Origin: Nitrospirota bacterium
GTDB lineage: Bacteria > Nitrospirota_A > Leptospirillia > Leptospirillales > Leptospirillaceae
NCBI GenBank assembly: GCA_027415455.1
Contig: DAIBSV010000105.1
Span: 1 to 6,154 of the forward strand
DNA length: 6,154 nucleotides
Direction of reading: 5' to 3'
This document shows positions 1 through 5,754 of this stretch, piece by piece; position 1 is the first letter of the stretch; each line of letters begins with the position of its first letter. The notes beneath the pieces were generated by a model. It saw nothing but the letters and a program-made list of their open reading frames with translations. It was not told the DNA's origin and searched no databases. The position numbers and the translations under genes are program-made.

Positions 1-297
1 CGGGGAGATGGCAGGAAGGAATCCCCTTCCTTACCGCTTTCGCGGCGAGCGAAGCGAGAGGGAGGGGAGGATGTCAACGAACGAAAATATCAAAAAACCA
101 ATGGGAGATTTTCATGCTAGCATCGGAGTCTCGCCGCGGCAACCCAAAATCGATTTTTTTTCAATATTCACTAATTTTTTCCTCCAGCCCAACAAAAAAA
201 CAGACCAAATCCATATAAAAAAGACATTTTTGTGGTGATAAGAAGAAAAAAATGCATTTCGGGTTTGACATTTCGTCCGACAGTTGCAAAGATATAA
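1..297. other. Left flank without a convincing gene; AT-rich from about 155
   Basis: The first 110 bases are GC-rich and purine-rich, with repeated gcgag/gaggg units. From about 155 to 260 the sequence becomes strongly AT-rich with many A and T runs. A 55-codon reading frame could start at ATG 71, preceded by GGAGG-like sequence at 58-70, and stop at 238. Its product is lysine- and phenylalanine-rich, has no recognisable motif and runs through the AT-rich block, so I do not call it a gene. Another frame is open from the left edge to about 239 without a start, so this could be the decayed 3' end of an upstream gene. No RNA gene or CRISPR repeat is visible. Confidence 0.5.
265..296 (+). promoter_or_regulatory. 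Weak promoter candidate just outside the ISL3 left end
   Basis: A perfect -35 hexamer TTGACA lies at 265-270. The best -10-like sequences are GATATA at 291-296 (20-nt spacing, 3 of 6 matches) and TATAAG at 293-298 (22-nt spacing), both wider than ideal. If active it would read into the transposase gene at 394. It lies outside the inverted repeat, so it would belong to the site into which the element inserted and not to the element itself. Confidence 0.25.
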
Positions 298-322
298 GCC
301 TCTTCGACAGAATCTATGGGTA
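298..322 (+). repeat. ISL3 left terminal inverted repeat (IRL)
   Basis: The sequence starts GCCTCTTCGACAGAATC. It pairs with the reverse complement of 1638-1662, which starts GGCTCTTCAACAAAATC, with mismatches at positions 2, 9, 13, 19 and 24 of 25. Confidence 0.75.
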
Positions 323-393
323 GGAAATAGAGCATTGAGTCCCCCTAATGGTACGATTGTTTTATCCATAAACGATCAACCAGGAGGAACCCA

Positions 394-1656
394 ATGCTTA
401 TCAAAGCAGTACTGAATCAGTTAGAAAACTTCAAGGGGTTCGTATTCGGCAAGGTCCGTCTCCGGAAAAGGTGGTTTGAGAAGCCCACCCTTGTGGTGGA
501 CATCCTCCCCCGGAAGGGGAGTCGTCCCGGATGTCCGGTGTGCGGCCGGAAAAGATCGGTCTACGACACCAGTCGAAGCGCCCGGGAGGCGGAGTATCTC
601 CCCTTGTGGAGCTACCGAGTGGTTTTCCGCTTCTTCCCTCGCCGGGTCAACTGTCCCTGGGACGGAATCCAGGTAGAATGGGTTCCCTGGGTGAACGGGA
701 AAGAACAAATGACCCATTCCTACAAGATCTTTCTGGCCCGATGGGCCCGACGCCTGTCCTGGAACGAGGTTGCGGCCGTCTTCGAGACCAGCTGGGGATG
801 CGTCTTCCGAGCCGTCAAGATGGTCGTCGACTATGGTCTTGCGCACCGCTCTCTCGAGGGCGTGACACAGATCGGAATTGATGAGATCGCCGTTTTCAAA
901 GGACACAAGTACCTCACCATGGTCTATCAGCTCGATGCCGGGTTCCGGAGGCTTCTCTGGTGCGGGCCCGAACGAAAGATCAAGACCCTTCTCCGGTTCT
1001 TCCGCATGTTCGGAAAAGAACGTTCCTCCAAGCTCCGGTTCGTTTGCAGCGACATGTGGCATCCGTATTTGAAGGTCATCGCGAAGAAAGCCCCTCAGGC
1101 ACTGAATATTCTCGATCGCTTCCATATCATGAAGAAGTTCGGAGAGGCCATCGATCAGGTTCGGCGCTTGGAGATTGCCAAATTCAAGGCGACCGGACAA
1201 GAGAATCTTCTGGCAAATGGCCGCTGGGCTGTTCTCAAGCGCCCCGAGAACCTTACGGAGAAACAAACGGTCCGCCTTTCCGAACTTCTTAAACTGAATC
1301 TGGCGACGGTCCGGGCCTATCTTCTTCGGGAAGACTTCCAAAGATTCTGGACATTCACCCATGTCAAGGTCGCCGAGTATTTTCTTCATACCTGGTGCAC
1401 TCGGACCATGCGCTCTCGCATCGAACCCATGAAGCACGTGGCGAAGATGCTCCGTCGGCACAAGGATCTCATCCTCAATTGGTTCGCCGCAGAAGGCCAG
1501 CTCTCGAGCGGCGCAGTTGAGGGTCTCAATTTGAAAGCCAAATTAACGATGCGAAAAGCTTACGGATTTCAGTCTCTCGAACATCTTCAAATCGCGTTAT
1601 ACCATACACTTGGCGCTCTCCCGGAGCCTCCAGGTGGTCCCCACAGATTTTGTTGA
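394..1656 (+). CDS. ISL3-family transposase, apparently intact
   Basis: This 420-aa DDE transposase would catalyse cut-and-paste or related movement of the surrounding ISL3 element. The N-terminus has a zinc-finger-like region with CPVC at residues 47-50 and a third Cys at 87 (RRVNCPWDG), where many relatives have a CxxC pair. A helix-turn-helix-like region (about 115-142, containing LSWNEVAAVF) follows. Likely catalytic residues are D163 (in GIDEIAVFKGHKYLT), D220 (in VCSDMWHPYLKVI) and E376 (in SSGAVEGLNLKAK), and the conserved LDRFHIMKKF block is at 240-249. The C-terminus ends in HRFC, as I recall for full-length relatives. The ATG at 394 is preceded by AGGAGG at 382-387 with 6-nt spacing. 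The last codons and the stop lie inside the right inverted repeat. No frameshift or internal stop is visible, so the protein may be active. Confidence 0.93.
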   Translation: MLIKAVLNQLENFKGFVFGKVRLRKRWFEKPTLVVDILPRKGSRPGCPVCGRKRSVYDTSRSAREAEYLPLWSYRVVFRFFPRRVNCPWDGIQVEWVPWVNGKEQMTHSYKIFLARWARRLSWNEVAAVFETSWGCVFRAVKMVVDYGLAHRSLEGVTQIGIDEIAVFKGHKYLTMVYQLDAGFRRLLWCGPERKIKTLLRFFRMFGKERSSKLRFVCSDMWHPYLKVIAKKAPQALNILDRFHIMKKFGEAIDQVRRLEIAKFKATGQENLLANGRWAVLKRPENLTEKQTVRLSELLKLNLATVRAYLLREDFQRFWTFTHVKVAEYFLHTWCTRTMRSRIEPMKHVAKMLRRHKDLILNWFAAEGQLSSGAVEGLNLKAKLTMRKAYGFQSLEHLQIALYHTLGALPEPPGGPHRFC

Positions 1657-1662
1657 AGAGCC
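1638..1662 (-). repeat. ISL3 right terminal inverted repeat (IRR), overlapping the transposase stop
   Basis: Read on the minus strand it starts GGCTCTTCAACAAAATC and matches the left end at 20 of 25 positions. The transposase stop codon (1654-1656) is inside it, so the repeat also encodes the C-terminal residues of the transposase. Confidence 0.75.
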
Positions 1663-1671
1663 ACAATTTTC

Positions 1672-1696
1672 GACCAACGAATTCTTCGGAAGAGCC
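1672..1696 (-). repeat. Second, diverged ISL3-like end outside the IRR
   Basis: On the minus strand this segment begins GGCTCTTCCGAAGAATTCG. It shares the first eight bases exactly with the IRR and 16 of the first 24 bases with both the IRR and the left end. The motif GAAGAGCCA followed by an A/T run is thus repeated directly at 1655-1670 and 1689-1703, 34 bp apart. It may be a solo end from an earlier or related ISL3 insertion, or an alternative end usable by the same transposase. Confidence 0.4.
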
Positions 1697-1708
1697 AATT
1701 TTTCAGGA

Positions 1709-1786
1709 TCGGTCAGATGACCAATTGTTTTTCTCCGGTGGCATGCTTTTCAAAGTAGCATGTCATCCGTTTAATTTCCTGACCGA
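1709..1786. repeat. Nested inverted repeats upstream of ectA
   Basis: An outer 8-bp pair, TCGGTCAG (1709-1716) and CTGACCGA (1779-1786), encloses an inner dyad with arms 1737-1747 and 1757-1767. The inner dyad has 11 pairs including two G-T, with CATGCT/AGCATG at its core. A separate short dyad, GGTCA-GA-TGACC, occupies 1711-1722. The arms overlap the candidate ectA promoter, so they could be operator sites or, if transcribed from further upstream, a structured leader. No specific regulator can be named from sequence alone. Confidence 0.45.
1747..1775 (+). promoter_or_regulatory. Candidate sigma70 promoter for ectABCD
   Basis: A -35-like TTTTCA (1747-1752, 4 of 6 consensus matches) and a -10-like TTTAAT (1770-1775, 5 of 6) are separated by 17 nt. 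Transcription would begin near 1782, leaving a leader of about 43 nt before the ectA GTG. The -35 and spacer are covered by the inner dyad (1737-1767), and the predicted start falls in an arm of the outer inverted repeat. The match is moderate, and read-through from the ISL3 element is an alternative source of transcript because no terminator is seen between them. Confidence 0.4.
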
Positions 1787-1824
1787 ACGCCCGTTTCAAA
1801 AAGCAAGCCAAAGGAGGGTCGCCC

Positions 1825-2394
1825 GTGAAAAGTGAAAACATTTCTCCGGCTCTTTCGGATTTCCAATCCCCGTCCTTCGGGAATTCGGGAAGATCCCTCC
1901 GGTTCCGGCCTCCTACAGACAGGGATGGTCGGCCCGTCCATGCCCTGATCTCGCGTTGCCCGCCACTGGATGTTAATTCCTGCTATGCCAATCTGCTCCA
2001 GTGCTCCCACTTCTCCGGAACGTCCATCCTCGCAGAAACAGAGGACGGAGGACTGGCCGCCTTCATATCCGGATACCTGCTTCAAAAGGACCCGGACACT
2101 CTCTTCATCTGGCAGATCGCTGTCGACCCCGTTCACCGGGGACAGGGGATCGCATTGTCCCTGCTGGAAACTCTTCTCGACCGGACGGTTCCAACGGGCG
2201 TCCGGTATCTGGAAACTACCATCTCCCCGGAAAACGGTCCCTCCCGGAACCTGTTCCAGAAGCTTTTCTCTCAAAGAAAAGCGCCGTTTTCCACGCGTCT
2301 TCTCTTCGACAGGGAGACGCATTTCGGAGGAGGGCACGACGACGAGGTCCTGTTTCGCGGGGGCCCTTTTCTACCGTCGGCCCAGAACACCTGA
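1825..2394 (+). CDS. ectA: L-2,4-diaminobutyrate N-gamma-acetyltransferase (EctA)
   Basis: EctA transfers the acetyl group of acetyl-CoA to L-2,4-diaminobutyrate, giving N-gamma-acetyldiaminobutyrate, the direct precursor of ectoine, in the cytoplasm. The 189-aa product is a single GNAT domain. The EctA-typical block LDVNSCYANLLQCSHF is at residues 48-63. The core strand and acetyl-CoA loop IWQIAVDPVHRGQGIA are at 95-110, with the pyrophosphate-binding segment around 104-109. A C-terminal TTISPENGPSRNLFQKL block (131-147) completes the fold. I chose the GTG start at 1825 because AAGGAGG lies at 1811-1817, 7 nt upstream. It leaves about 25 poorly conserved residues before the domain, so a later start cannot be fully excluded. 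It is the first gene of the operon, 13 nt before ectB, and its stop lies just upstream of the ectB ribosome binding site. Confidence 0.95.
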   Translation: MKSENISPALSDFQSPSFGNSGRSLRFRPPTDRDGRPVHALISRCPPLDVNSCYANLLQCSHFSGTSILAETEDGGLAAFISGYLLQKDPDTLFIWQIAVDPVHRGQGIALSLLETLLDRTVPTGVRYLETTISPENGPSRNLFQKLFSQRKAPFSTRLLFDRETHFGGGHDDEVLFRGGPFLPSAQNT

Positions 2395-2407
2395 CACAGG
2401 AGGAATC

Positions 2408-3685
2408 ATGAAGATCTTTGAAGAAAACGAGTCGATTGTCCGCAGTTATTGTCGTTTCTTTCCCGTCATTTTCCGGGAAGCCCGCGGCGCCGAACTGGTT
2501 TCGACGGAAGGTGAATGCTACCTCGACTTTCTCGCGGGAGCCGGCACACTGAACTACGGACACAACCACCCCGTCCTCAAAAAAGCCCTGATCGACTATA
2601 TCCAGGAAGACGGGATCACGCACAGTCTGGATCTCTATACAGCTGCCAAGGAACGATTTATCGAGACGTTCAAACGTTTGATCCTGAATTTCCGGGGAAT
2701 GGGAAATTACCGGTTGCAGTTTACCGGTCCGACGGGAGCCAATGCTGTAGAAGCCGCGCTCAAGCTTGCCAGAAAGATCACCGGACGGAGCAACATCCTG
2801 AGCTTCACCAACGGCTTTCACGGTTGCTCCATCGGTGCCCTTGCCGCGACAGGAAACCGGCATCACCGGGGAGGAGCCGGCATTCCACTGTCACACGTCA
2901 GCCGCATGCCCTATGCCAATTATTTCGGCGAGCAGGTCAACACCATCGCCATGATGGACAAAATGCTGAACGACCCTTCGAGCGGTATCGACAAACCGGC
3001 CGCGGCCATCGTCGAAGTCGTTCAGGGAGAGGGAGGACTGAACACCGCCTCCGCCGACTGGATGCGAAAACTGGAAAAACTTTGCCGAAAACATGGAATG
3101 CTTCTGATCGTAGACGACATCCAGGCCGGATGCGGCCGGACAGGGCATTTTTTCAGCTTTGAAGAGATGGGGATCCTGCCCGACATCGTCACTTTATCCA
3201 AGTCATTGAGCGGATTCGGGTTGCCACTTGCGATCGTGCTGATGAAAGAGGAGCTCGATCAATGGAAAGCCGGCGAGCACAACGGGACCTTCCGCGGGAA
3301 CAATCACGCTTTCGTTACGGCCACTGCCGCCCTTGAGCATTTCTGGAGCGATGATGCTTTTTCCCGGAGCGTCCGGGGAAAAAGCCGTCTTCTGGCCGAG
3401 AGGTTGAACCGTATTGCGCTTCGCCACGGTCCCCATTCCCTCAAAGTGAAAGGGCGGGGAATGATGCTTGGCATTGCCTGTCCGGATGGAGAAACCGCCG
3501 AAGCTGTCTGTGGTCGCGCCTTTGAAAACGGACTGATTCTTGAAACGTGCGGCTCCAACGCCGAAGTCGTGAAATGCCTCAGTCCGCTGACCATCACCAA
3601 GGAGCAGATCGACCGGGCCATGGATATTCTTGAAGAGGCCTTTTCCACCATTTTTTCCGAACCTGTTTTCAGCCGCTCTTCCTGA
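2408..3685 (+). CDS. ectB: L-2,4-diaminobutyrate--2-oxoglutarate transaminase (EctB)
   Basis: EctB is a class-III PLP-dependent aminotransferase that converts L-aspartate 4-semialdehyde plus glutamate to L-2,4-diaminobutyrate, the first committed step of ectoine synthesis. The 425-aa length is normal for the family. Visible features, in order, are the N-terminal EctB block [10 protein letters not shown], the substrate/PLP region [17 protein letters not shown], the phosphate-binding [13 protein letters not shown] (residues 107-119), [12 protein letters not shown] with the pyridine-contacting Asp near 236, and [11 protein letters not shown] with the Schiff-base lysine K265. NGTFRGNN (292-299) supplies Thr294, expected to contact PLP phosphate from the neighbouring subunit. 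The ATG at 2408 follows AGGAGG (2398-2403) with 4-nt spacing. The reading frame is open upstream to 1970, but that extension overlaps ectA in another frame and shows no family similarity, so it is rejected as the start. Confidence 0.97.
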   Translation: MKIFEENESIVRSYCRFFPVIFREARGAELVSTEGECYLDFLAGAGTLNYGHNHPVLKKALIDYIQEDGITHSLDLYTAAKERFIETFKRLILNFRGMGNYRLQFTGPTGANAVEAALKLARKITGRSNILSFTNGFHGCSIGALAATGNRHHRGGAGIPLSHVSRMPYANYFGEQVNTIAMMDKMLNDPSSGIDKPAAAIVEVVQGEGGLNTASADWMRKLEKLCRKHGMLLIVDDIQAGCGRTGHFFSFEEMGILPDIVTLSKSLSGFGLPLAIVLMKEELDQWKAGEHNGTFRGNNHAFVTATAALEHFWSDDAFSRSVRGKSRLLAERLNRIALRHGPHSLKVKGRGMMLGIACPDGETAEAVCGRAFENGLILETCGSNAEVVKCLSPLTITKEQIDRAMDILEEAFSTIFSEPVFSRSS

Positions 3686-3708
3686 CATCAAATACAAAAG
3701 GAGTATTT

Positions 3709-4104
3709 ATGATTGTCCGCACACTGGAGGAAGCCGAAAGAAGCGAGCGACGGGTCGTTACCCCCACATGGGAGAGCACCCGCCTGCTCCTGAAAAACGA
3801 CAGAATGGGATTTTCATTCCACATCACAACCATCTATGCCGACACCGAAACCCACATCTGCTACCGGAACCATCTGGAAGCCGTCTACTGCATCAGTGGA
3901 GAGGGAGAGGTGAAGACGCTTGCCGACGGAGTGGTCCACAAGATTCGTCCGGGCACGATCTATGTTCTCGACCAGCATGACGACCATCTCTTGAGGGGAA
4001 TCACCGAAATGAAACTCGTCTGCGTCTTCAATCCCCCCCTTAGCGGAAAAGAAGTTCACGACGAAAACGGTGTCTATCCTCTGGAGGCTGAATCCGTCTC
4101 CTGA
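3709..4104 (+). CDS. ectC: L-ectoine synthase (EctC)
   Basis: EctC is a cupin-fold, metal-dependent hydro-lyase that cyclises N-gamma-acetyl-L-2,4-diaminobutyrate to ectoine with loss of water. The 131-aa product is full length for the family. The metal ligands known from characterised EctC proteins are present at the usual positions: E57 (in [15 protein letters not shown]), Y85 and H93 (in [13 protein letters not shown]). Residues reported to line the substrate pocket are also in place: W21, R25, T40, Y52, H55, C105 and F107 (in VCVFNPP), E115 and H117. The ATG at 3709 is preceded by AAAAGGAG (3696-3703) with 5-nt spacing and lies 23 nt after the ectB stop. Nothing suggests degeneration, and the protein should be active. 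The numbering agreement with the family also supports the chosen start. Confidence 0.97.
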   Translation: MIVRTLEEAERSERRVVTPTWESTRLLLKNDRMGFSFHITTIYADTETHICYRNHLEAVYCISGEGEVKTLADGVVHKIRPGTIYVLDQHDDHLLRGITEMKLVCVFNPPLSGKEVHDENGVYPLEAESVS

Positions 4105-4132
4105 AGCAGGTGTCCCGTCAACCGATCAAGTC

Positions 4133-4164
4133 GGGAAGGGTCAAGGATCTTGTGGCCCTTTCCC
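4133..4164 (+). promoter_or_regulatory. Strong RNA hairpin between ectC and ectD, abutting the ectD ribosome binding site
   Basis: GGGAAGGG (4133-4140) pairs with CCCTTTCCC (4156-4164) through eight base pairs with one bulged T. Inside it, CAAG (4142-4145) pairs with CTTG (4149-4152) around a GAT loop. The 3' arm ends at 4164 and the ectD Shine-Dalgarno AGGAGG starts at 4165. No U-tract follows, so it does not look like an intrinsic terminator. A shorter alternative pairing, TCCCG (4113-4117) with CGGGA (4132-4136), would compete with its 5' arm. Likely roles are translational control, an mRNA processing or stability element, or chance; the sequence cannot decide. Confidence 0.55.
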
Positions 4165-4176
4165 AGGAGGAGCCGC

Positions 4177-5094
4177 ATGCAATCCCATCTCGAAGACCTA
4201 TATCCGACCCGCATAAGCCCAGAACCTGTCTGGCAGGAACGGAAAGTTCCCGTGCTGTATCCCGGATACAGTTTGCCCTCCCCCCTCTCCGCCGAACAGG
4301 CCCGTCAGTTTGAAGAAGAGGGATTTCTCGTTTTGCCCCGGATTTACTCCGAAGAGGAGGTCGCGATCTTCCGGGTAGAGGTCGAGCGATTGCGCACAGA
4401 TCCGGAAATCCGGGCTTCGGAGAAGACAATCCGGGAACCCCAGGGGGAGGCGGTGCGTTCGGTGTTCGCGATACACCGCGACAACCCCCTGTTTTCCCGC
4501 ATGGCGTCGGACGAGAGAATTGCGGGAGTCGCGAGCTTTCTTCTGGGGGGAGACGTCTATATTCACCAATCCCGCCTCAACTACAAGCCGGGTTTTACGG
4601 GGAAAGAGTTTTACTGGCACTCGGATTTCGAGACCTGGCACGCGGAAGACGGAATGCCCGACATGAGAGCGGTAAGCTGTTCCATCCTCCTGACCGACAA
4701 CACGACCTATAACGGACCCCTGATGCTGATTCCTGGATCCCATCGCCATTTCATCCATTGTGTCGGACAAACCCCCGAACACCATTACCAGAAGTCCCTG
4801 CGAAAACAGGAATATGGTGTTCCGGACCATGCAAGCCTTGAAAAACTGGCCGAACGTTACGGAATAACCGAAGTCTCGGCCCCGGCGGGAAGCGCGCTTT
4901 TCTTCGACTGCAATATCATGCACGGATCCAACAGCAACATCACGCCATTTCCGAGAACGAACCTCTTTTACGTTTACAACCATACGGAGAATACGGTGCA
5001 GGACAGTCTCCTGACTCGCCCTCCGAGACCGGATTTCGTTGCAGAATCCCGGAATTTTTCCGCCCTCGAGATTCGTCCGGAGCGCTTTGTCTGA
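4177..5094 (+). CDS. ectD: Ectoine 5-hydroxylase (EctD)
   Basis: EctD is a non-heme Fe(II)/2-oxoglutarate-dependent dioxygenase that hydroxylates ectoine to (4S,5S)-5-hydroxyectoine. The 305-aa product shows the EctD signature FYWHSDFETWHAEDGMP at residues 145-161. The iron triad is H148, D150 and H249, and R260 (FPRTN) is positioned to bind 2-oxoglutarate. The ectoine-pocket segment IHQSRLNYKPG (129-139) and the family-typical GPLMLIPGSH (180-189) are also present. I chose the ATG at 4177 because AGGAGG (4165-4170) lies 6 nt upstream and the protein then begins with the expected short N-terminal helix. An upstream in-frame TTG at 4150 lies inside the hairpin and has no ribosome binding site. 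The gene follows ectC by 72 nt, the longest gap in the operon, and is intact. Confidence 0.97.
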   Translation: MQSHLEDLYPTRISPEPVWQERKVPVLYPGYSLPSPLSAEQARQFEEEGFLVLPRIYSEEEVAIFRVEVERLRTDPEIRASEKTIREPQGEAVRSVFAIHRDNPLFSRMASDERIAGVASFLLGGDVYIHQSRLNYKPGFTGKEFYWHSDFETWHAEDGMPDMRAVSCSILLTDNTTYNGPLMLIPGSHRHFIHCVGQTPEHHYQKSLRKQEYGVPDHASLEKLAERYGITEVSAPAGSALFFDCNIMHGSNSNITPFPRTNLFYVYNHTENTVQDSLLTRPPRPDFVAESRNFSALEIRPERFV

Positions 5095-5117
5095 GCGCCC
5101 GGACCCTGGGCTCTTTT
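5093..5117 (+). terminator. Possible weak intrinsic terminator after ectD
   Basis: GAG (5093-5095) and CCC (5098-5100) pair with GGGCTC (5108-5113), leaving a 7-nt loop and a two-base bulge on the 5' side. The run TTTT (5114-5117) follows directly. The stem is short and overlaps the ectD stop codon, so termination may be inefficient. No better terminator is seen before 5760. Confidence 0.35.
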
Positions 5118-5130
5118 GAGACTCTCGCCT

Positions 5131-5462
5131 CTATTCGGAGATATCAGACTTTCTGCACCAGTTGGATTCTTTCGCGGGCTGGACGCGAAGAAGGGGGTTG
5201 GCTACCCGGTGTCCGTTCTTGTCCGGCATATTTCCTCCCCCATAGGCCCGGCAAAGGTTGTCGACCGCGTTCTGACTCTCGGGGCCGCAGCCGCCTTTTT
5301 GAGCCACCGGATTCCCCGTTCTCTGTTTTGAACGCATCCCTTCTTGCCGTCGATATAGGCCAGCCCCATCAGGTTCTCCGCTTCGGCGTTTCCGCTCATG
5401 GCGGCAGCGCGGGGCGCACACGTCTGGCCACGAGCGGGACGAAGGAAAAGAAAGAGGCACAA
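5131..5462 (-). pseudogene. Frameshifted remnant of a Sel1-repeat protein gene
   Basis: Read on the minus strand from about 5462 leftwards, one frame gives a good Sel1/TPR-like unit, NAEAENLMGLAYIDGKKG followed by RGIRWLKKAAA. Its spacing is that of the usual Sel1 repeat (AEAQxxLGxxYxxG...A.xWxxKAA). Just after KKAAA the similarity moves to a second frame, which starts a second unit (PESQNAVDNLCRAYGGG) and continues to a stop near 5131. The first frame ends instead at about 5202. No start with a ribosome binding site is seen: the longest frame opens with TTG and a residue at 5398-5400 would be the first ATG. I infer a truncated gene with a frameshift near 5280. Sel1 proteins usually act as protein-interaction scaffolds, often secreted or periplasmic; the original role here is unknown. 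Confidence 0.55.
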
Positions 5463-5473
5463 TCCCGAATAAA

Positions 5474-5707
5474 ATGGAGGAGAAGCATGGATTCGACTTC
5501 GACGACTTGAAGAATGCTTTTGAAAAACACTCTCGCTTCGGGTGGGATATTGCAGTTCATCGCTTGAGCCAATGCCATGTCACCGAAGGGGATCCCGGAT
5601 ATGAAACCCTCCTTGAACCCAAAGTTCCAGCAAGAATAACCTCTAAAAATGAGATTTTATTTATTATTCACAACATCATGAATGAATCTACATTCCTGCA
5701 AATGTAG
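5474..5707 (+). CDS. Doubtful small ORF or gene fragment, 77 aa
   Basis: I do not recognise this product. It is rich in charged and aromatic residues in its first half (KHGFDFDDLKNAFEKHSRFG) and has no membrane segment, signal peptide or known motif. There is no Shine-Dalgarno sequence before the ATG at 5474; a GGAGGAG lies at 5475-5482, inside the frame. The second half runs into an AT-rich stretch (about 5635-5740) with different base composition. The stop codon falls in the palindrome at 5688-5707. It may be the N-terminal stub of a gene cut by insertion of the downstream IS, or may not be a gene at all. Confidence 0.2.
   Translation: MEEKHGFDFDDLKNAFEKHSRFGWDIAVHRLSQCHVTEGDPGYETLLEPKVPARITSKNEILFIIHNIMNESTFLQM
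5688..5707. repeat. Perfect 7-bp inverted repeat upstream of the IS1634-type transposase
   Basis: CTACATT (5688-5694) and AATGTAG (5701-5707) flank a 6-nt loop. It lies in AT-rich DNA 13 nt before the transposase -35 hexamer. It could be part of the left end of the IS or a binding site for its own regulation. The right end of the element is outside the window, so the IS boundary cannot be fixed. Confidence 0.4.
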
Positions 5708-5719
5708 TCACTAATTCCA

Positions 5720-5748
5720 TTGACAAGACGTATTTTTCATGTTATCCT
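5720..5748 (+). promoter_or_regulatory. Near-consensus sigma70 promoter for the right-hand transposase
   Basis: TTGACA (5720-5725) is a perfect -35 hexamer and TATCCT (5743-5748) a reasonable -10, with the optimal 17-nt spacing. The predicted transcription start is about 7 nt after the -10, which coincides with the transposase ATG at 5755. The transcript would therefore have essentially no leader. Confidence 0.6.
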
Positions 5749-5754
5749 TGCTTC

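Larger units (their letters stand above)
298..1662 (+). mobile_element. ISL3-family insertion sequence, about 1365 bp
   Basis: The element is defined by imperfect 25-bp terminal inverted repeats (298-322 and 1638-1662, 20 of 25 positions matching) enclosing one transposase gene. Its length, single ORF and GGCTCTTC-type ends are typical of the ISL3 family. That family usually makes 8-bp AT-rich target duplications. Here the 8 bp outside the left end (AGATATAA) and the right end (ACAATTTT) are AT-rich but do not match, so one flank may have been rearranged after insertion. The element points the same way as the ect operon and ends about 160 bp before ectA. Confidence 0.8.

Noticed and set aside
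71..238. 55-aa ORF in the left flank
   Set aside because: Upstream GGAGG is present, but the product has no motif and follows the composition of an AT-rich non-coding block. It is mentioned only in the flank description.
421..1461. Long 346-codon minus-strand open frame opposite the ISL3 transposase
   Set aside because: It is the antisense shadow of a well-supported transposase gene, low in recognisable motifs and without a ribosome binding site.
1650..1835. 61-aa ORF between the IS and ectA
   Set aside because: It spans an IS end, the dyad-rich control region and the ectA ribosome binding site, and it has no start signal or family similarity.
1970..2407. N-terminal extension of ectB by 146 residues
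   Set aside because: It overlaps ectA in another frame, has a serine/arginine/proline-rich shadow composition, and EctB similarity begins at ATG 2408 with a good ribosome binding site.
4150..4176. TTG at 4150 as the ectD start
   Set aside because: It lies inside the intergenic hairpin without a Shine-Dalgarno sequence, whereas ATG 4177 has AGGAGG at the right distance.
5109..5128. GGCTCTTTTGAGACTCTC as a further ISL3-like end after ectD
   Set aside because: Only the first seven or so bases match the ISL3 end, and the match is better explained as part of the terminator-like hairpin and T run.
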